Source of the DNA: Lachnospiraceae bacterium
GTDB lineage: Bacteria; Bacillota_A; Clostridia; Lachnospirales; Lachnospiraceae
Direction of reading: 5' to 3'
DNA length: 6,808 nt
NCBI GenBank assembly: GCA_017542725.1
Contig: JAFXWR010000142.1
Coordinates: forward strand, 1-6,808
Shown here: positions 5,770 to 6,808 of the stretch, piece after piece
Position numbering within the stretch: the first letter of the stretch is position 1
Layout of the letters: each line of letters starts with the position of its first letter
Notes under the pieces: model-generated
Databases searched by the model: none
Told to the model about the DNA's origin: nothing
What the model saw: the letters and a program-made list of their open reading frames with translations, nothing else
Made by a program: the position numbers and the translations under genes

Positions 5770-6009
5770 ATGACAAAAACAAGAATTAAAGAGATATTGA
5801 AAGAGCATAACACAACTATGATAAGAGAGTCATATTATAGTGATAAAGAGGGTATAAGTTTTAATGCTTATGATGATAGGGGAGACTGTTATTCTTTTTG
5901 GATAAATACGACACAACATCTAGCAAGTCGAAGAAAATTATCTGCTGTAAGTCTTTTTGCAGCAACGAATATAACAAATTGGTTTTATTACAAAGGTAAG
6001 GAGATATAA
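5770..6009 (+). CDS. 79-residue protein of unknown function
   Basis: A small soluble protein with no membrane segment. GGAGGA (5760-5765) precedes the ATG by 4 bases. Residues 1-14 look like a basic helix (TKTRIKEILKEHN). The middle (20-47) reads like beta strands, with Tyr, Phe and Trp alternating (FNAYDDRGDCYSFWI). The end (51-75) is helical then aromatic. No catalytic or metal-binding motif is evident beyond one Cys (C40). Its stop TAA directly abuts the next ATG, so it lies in an operon with the 36-residue and 59-residue genes under promoter copy 1. Ile codons are mostly ATA, as in the PhoH gene. I do not recognise the family. Confidence 0.75.
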   Translation: MTKTRIKEILKEHNTTMIRESYYSDKEGISFNAYDDRGDCYSFWINTTQHLASRRKLSAVSLFAATNITNWFYYKGKEI

Positions 6010-6189
6010 ATGTTAGTATCAATAGGAGAAGAGCGAGACCACTTTGGGTATGACGCAATCAGAGATAGATATGTAGATGATAAAGAGGTTTCAAGAGAAA
6101 AGAAACAGAATAAAAAGAGTGATAAGACTAAAGAGAAAGAGGGCGTTAGCCCTCTTCTTTTTATTATCAACCTCTTAATACACTATTAA
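6010..6189 (+). CDS. 59-residue ORF running through its terminator
   Basis: This ORF starts at the base after the preceding stop, with AAGGAGA (5998-6004) 5 bases upstream, so translation initiation is well supported. Residues 1-45 are strongly charged (ERDHFGYD, then a Lys-rich stretch). Residues about 45-59 (GVSPLLFIINLLIHY) are hydrophobic and are encoded by the terminator hairpin and its T-run. In the -1 frame, TGA TAA occurs at 6120-6125, just before the hairpin, where a stop would normally be expected. The C-terminus may therefore result from a frameshift mutation or stop loss, or a slip at the A-run near 6112-6116 may produce a shorter protein. No family is recognised. Confidence 0.55.
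   Translation: MLVSIGEERDHFGYDAIRDRYVDDKEVSREKKQNKKSDKTKEKEGVSPLLFIINLLIHY
6131..6162 (+). terminator. intrinsic terminator of the small-gene operon
   Basis: A stem of about 13 bp with one bulged A (left arm 6131-6144, right arm 6149-6161) has a GTTA loop and is followed by CTTTTTATT. The GGGC-GTTA-GCCC top is almost the same as the GGGC-GTAA-GCCC top at 4864-4875. It overlaps the end of the 59-residue ORF. Confidence 0.85.
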
Positions 6190-6282
6190 AGAGAATTTAA
6201 AATCTCTTAAAACACCTCCTAAATATAGTAATAAATGTAACTTAACTACCTTATTTAGAGGGTTTTGTTTATTAAGAGATGC
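6190..6282 (+). other. AT-rich intergenic stretch without a gene
   Basis: Between the 59-residue ORF and promoter copy 2 there is no ORF with a ribosome site. A weak palindrome, AAGAGA with TCTCTT around 6194-6213, and a CACCTCCT (minus-strand Shine-Dalgarno-like) are present. The minus strand has no start codon at a usable distance, so nothing is called. Confidence 0.5.
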
Positions 6283-6337
6283 TTAACAAAAAATATTTTA
6301 ACATTTGCTTGCAAAAATAGTTAAATTAGTGTAAACT
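6283..6337 (+). promoter_or_regulatory. conserved phage promoter, copy 2
   Basis: The same arrangement as copy 1: TTAACA boxes at 6283-6288 and 6298-6303, -35 TTGCAA (6309-6314), a 17-base spacer and -10 TAAACT (6332-6337), preceded by TG at 6330-6331. TTAACAAAAAAT is identical in both copies. The transcript would start near 6344, about 57 bases before the 96-residue gene. Confidence 0.74.
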
Positions 6338-6400
6338 GTTTAATATCAAAGGTTTGCTAAATTTTAAATAATAAAAGAGGGAAGAAAAGAGGGTAATAAG

Positions 6401-6691
6401 ATGACAAAATTGAACATTCCAACTAAGTTATATAAGTTGGATATACATATTGAAATAGAAAGTGAGTACGATAATACTTGGTGCGAGGTCTTTCTGACAG
6501 AGGAGGAAATGAATACCAGAAAAGCTAAACTTGTAGCAGAGAATACAAGGGAAGATGGTTCATACGTTCCAAATATAACTTACATGGAGATTACTCCAAG
6601 TGAGACCACTTTTGAAGAGGTCAAATGTGAGATGACTATATCTCAGTTTGAACAGTTATTTGGTGTAAATATAAAAGATTGTTTTGAATAA
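6401..6691 (+). CDS. 96-residue protein of unknown function
   Basis: A small acidic soluble protein and the first gene after promoter copy 2. AAGAGGG (6387-6393) precedes the ATG by 7 bases. Residues 10-32 look like beta strands (LYKLDIHIEIESEYDNTWCEVFL), then a charged helix EEEMNTRKAKLVAE (34-47), more strand at 55-79, and a final helix ISQFEQLFGVNI (80-91). It has Cys at 28, 76 and 94 and no membrane segment or known catalytic motif. The next gene begins 17 bases after the stop, so the pair is probably cotranscribed. No family is recognised. Confidence 0.8.
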   Translation: MTKLNIPTKLYKLDIHIEIESEYDNTWCEVFLTEEEMNTRKAKLVAENTREDGSYVPNITYMEITPSETTFEEVKCEMTISQFEQLFGVNIKDCFE

Positions 6692-6708
6692 AGAAAGGGT
6701 ACACAGAG

Positions 6709-6808
6709 ATGAAATACGCAGTAGATGAAGAAACATTAAAGGAAATATGCTCAGAAATAGAGGAAGTGAAGAACTCGTCTATCAATTTTCCAATGAAAGA
6801 AATGCAGC
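6709..6808 (+). CDS. start of an unknown gene, cut by the window end
   Basis: Only the first 33 codons are visible. AAAGGG (6694-6699) lies about 9 bases before the ATG, a rather long spacing. The product begins MKYAVDEETLKEIC and continues as a charged, probably helical segment ending at residue 33 with no stop in frame. It follows the 96-residue gene in the same operon. Too little is visible to name a family. Confidence 0.6.
   Translation, partial: MKYAVDEETLKEICSEIEEVKNSSINFPMKEMQ

Noticed and set aside
5861..6170. Minus-strand ORFs opposite the 79- and 59-residue genes
   Set aside because: Shadows with low-complexity Ser/Leu/Phe translations; the plus strand has good ribosome sites and abutting genes.
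1..6808. tRNA genes, CRISPR arrays, insertion sequences, attachment sites
   Set aside because: No cloverleaf with a CCA-adjacent acceptor stem, no regular repeat-spacer array, no transposase or integrase and no flanking inverted repeats were seen by eye.

Overview
This window looks like part of a low-GC Firmicutes (Clostridia-like) mobile genome, most probably a large bacteriophage and less likely a plasmid or host chromosome. The reasons are AT-rich DNA, strong AGGAGG-type ribosome binding sites, tightly packed small genes of unknown function, and a PIN-PhoH protein, a polynucleotide-kinase-like P-loop protein and an SPFH protein together. No capsid, tail, replication or integration gene is visible, so the phage assignment is inference. 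The standard genetic code fits: genes end in TAA or TGA, with ATG starts.

Layout. (1) 35-1493: a two-gene membrane operon (SPFH/band-7 protein, then a small membrane-anchored protein with a 13-residue tandem repeat), closed by a strong terminator. (2) 1547-3150: a sigma-A-like promoter drives a three-gene operon (P-loop polynucleotide kinase, papain-like cysteine-peptidase-fold protein, hyperacidic protein), closed by a terminator. The first two genes overlap by one base. (3) 3150-4815: an AT-rich leader with a hairpin and a 17-codon upstream ORF that is in frame with, and abuts, the PIN-PhoH gene. (4) 4816-5480: a structured intergenic hairpin, a bidirectional terminator, and a single minus-strand gene (membrane anchor plus coiled coil) with its own promoter. 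(5) 5544-6189: a conserved promoter (copy 1) followed by three small genes; the terminator hairpin lies inside the last ORF. (6) 6283-6808: a second copy of the same promoter followed by a 96-residue unknown protein and the start of another gene that runs off the window.

Physiology. The kinase and PhoH point to nucleic-acid end repair and RNA metabolism, while the SPFH pair and the minus-strand protein point to the cell membrane. The two near-identical promoters with paired TTAACA boxes suggest a co-regulated gene class. The small proteins are unassigned.
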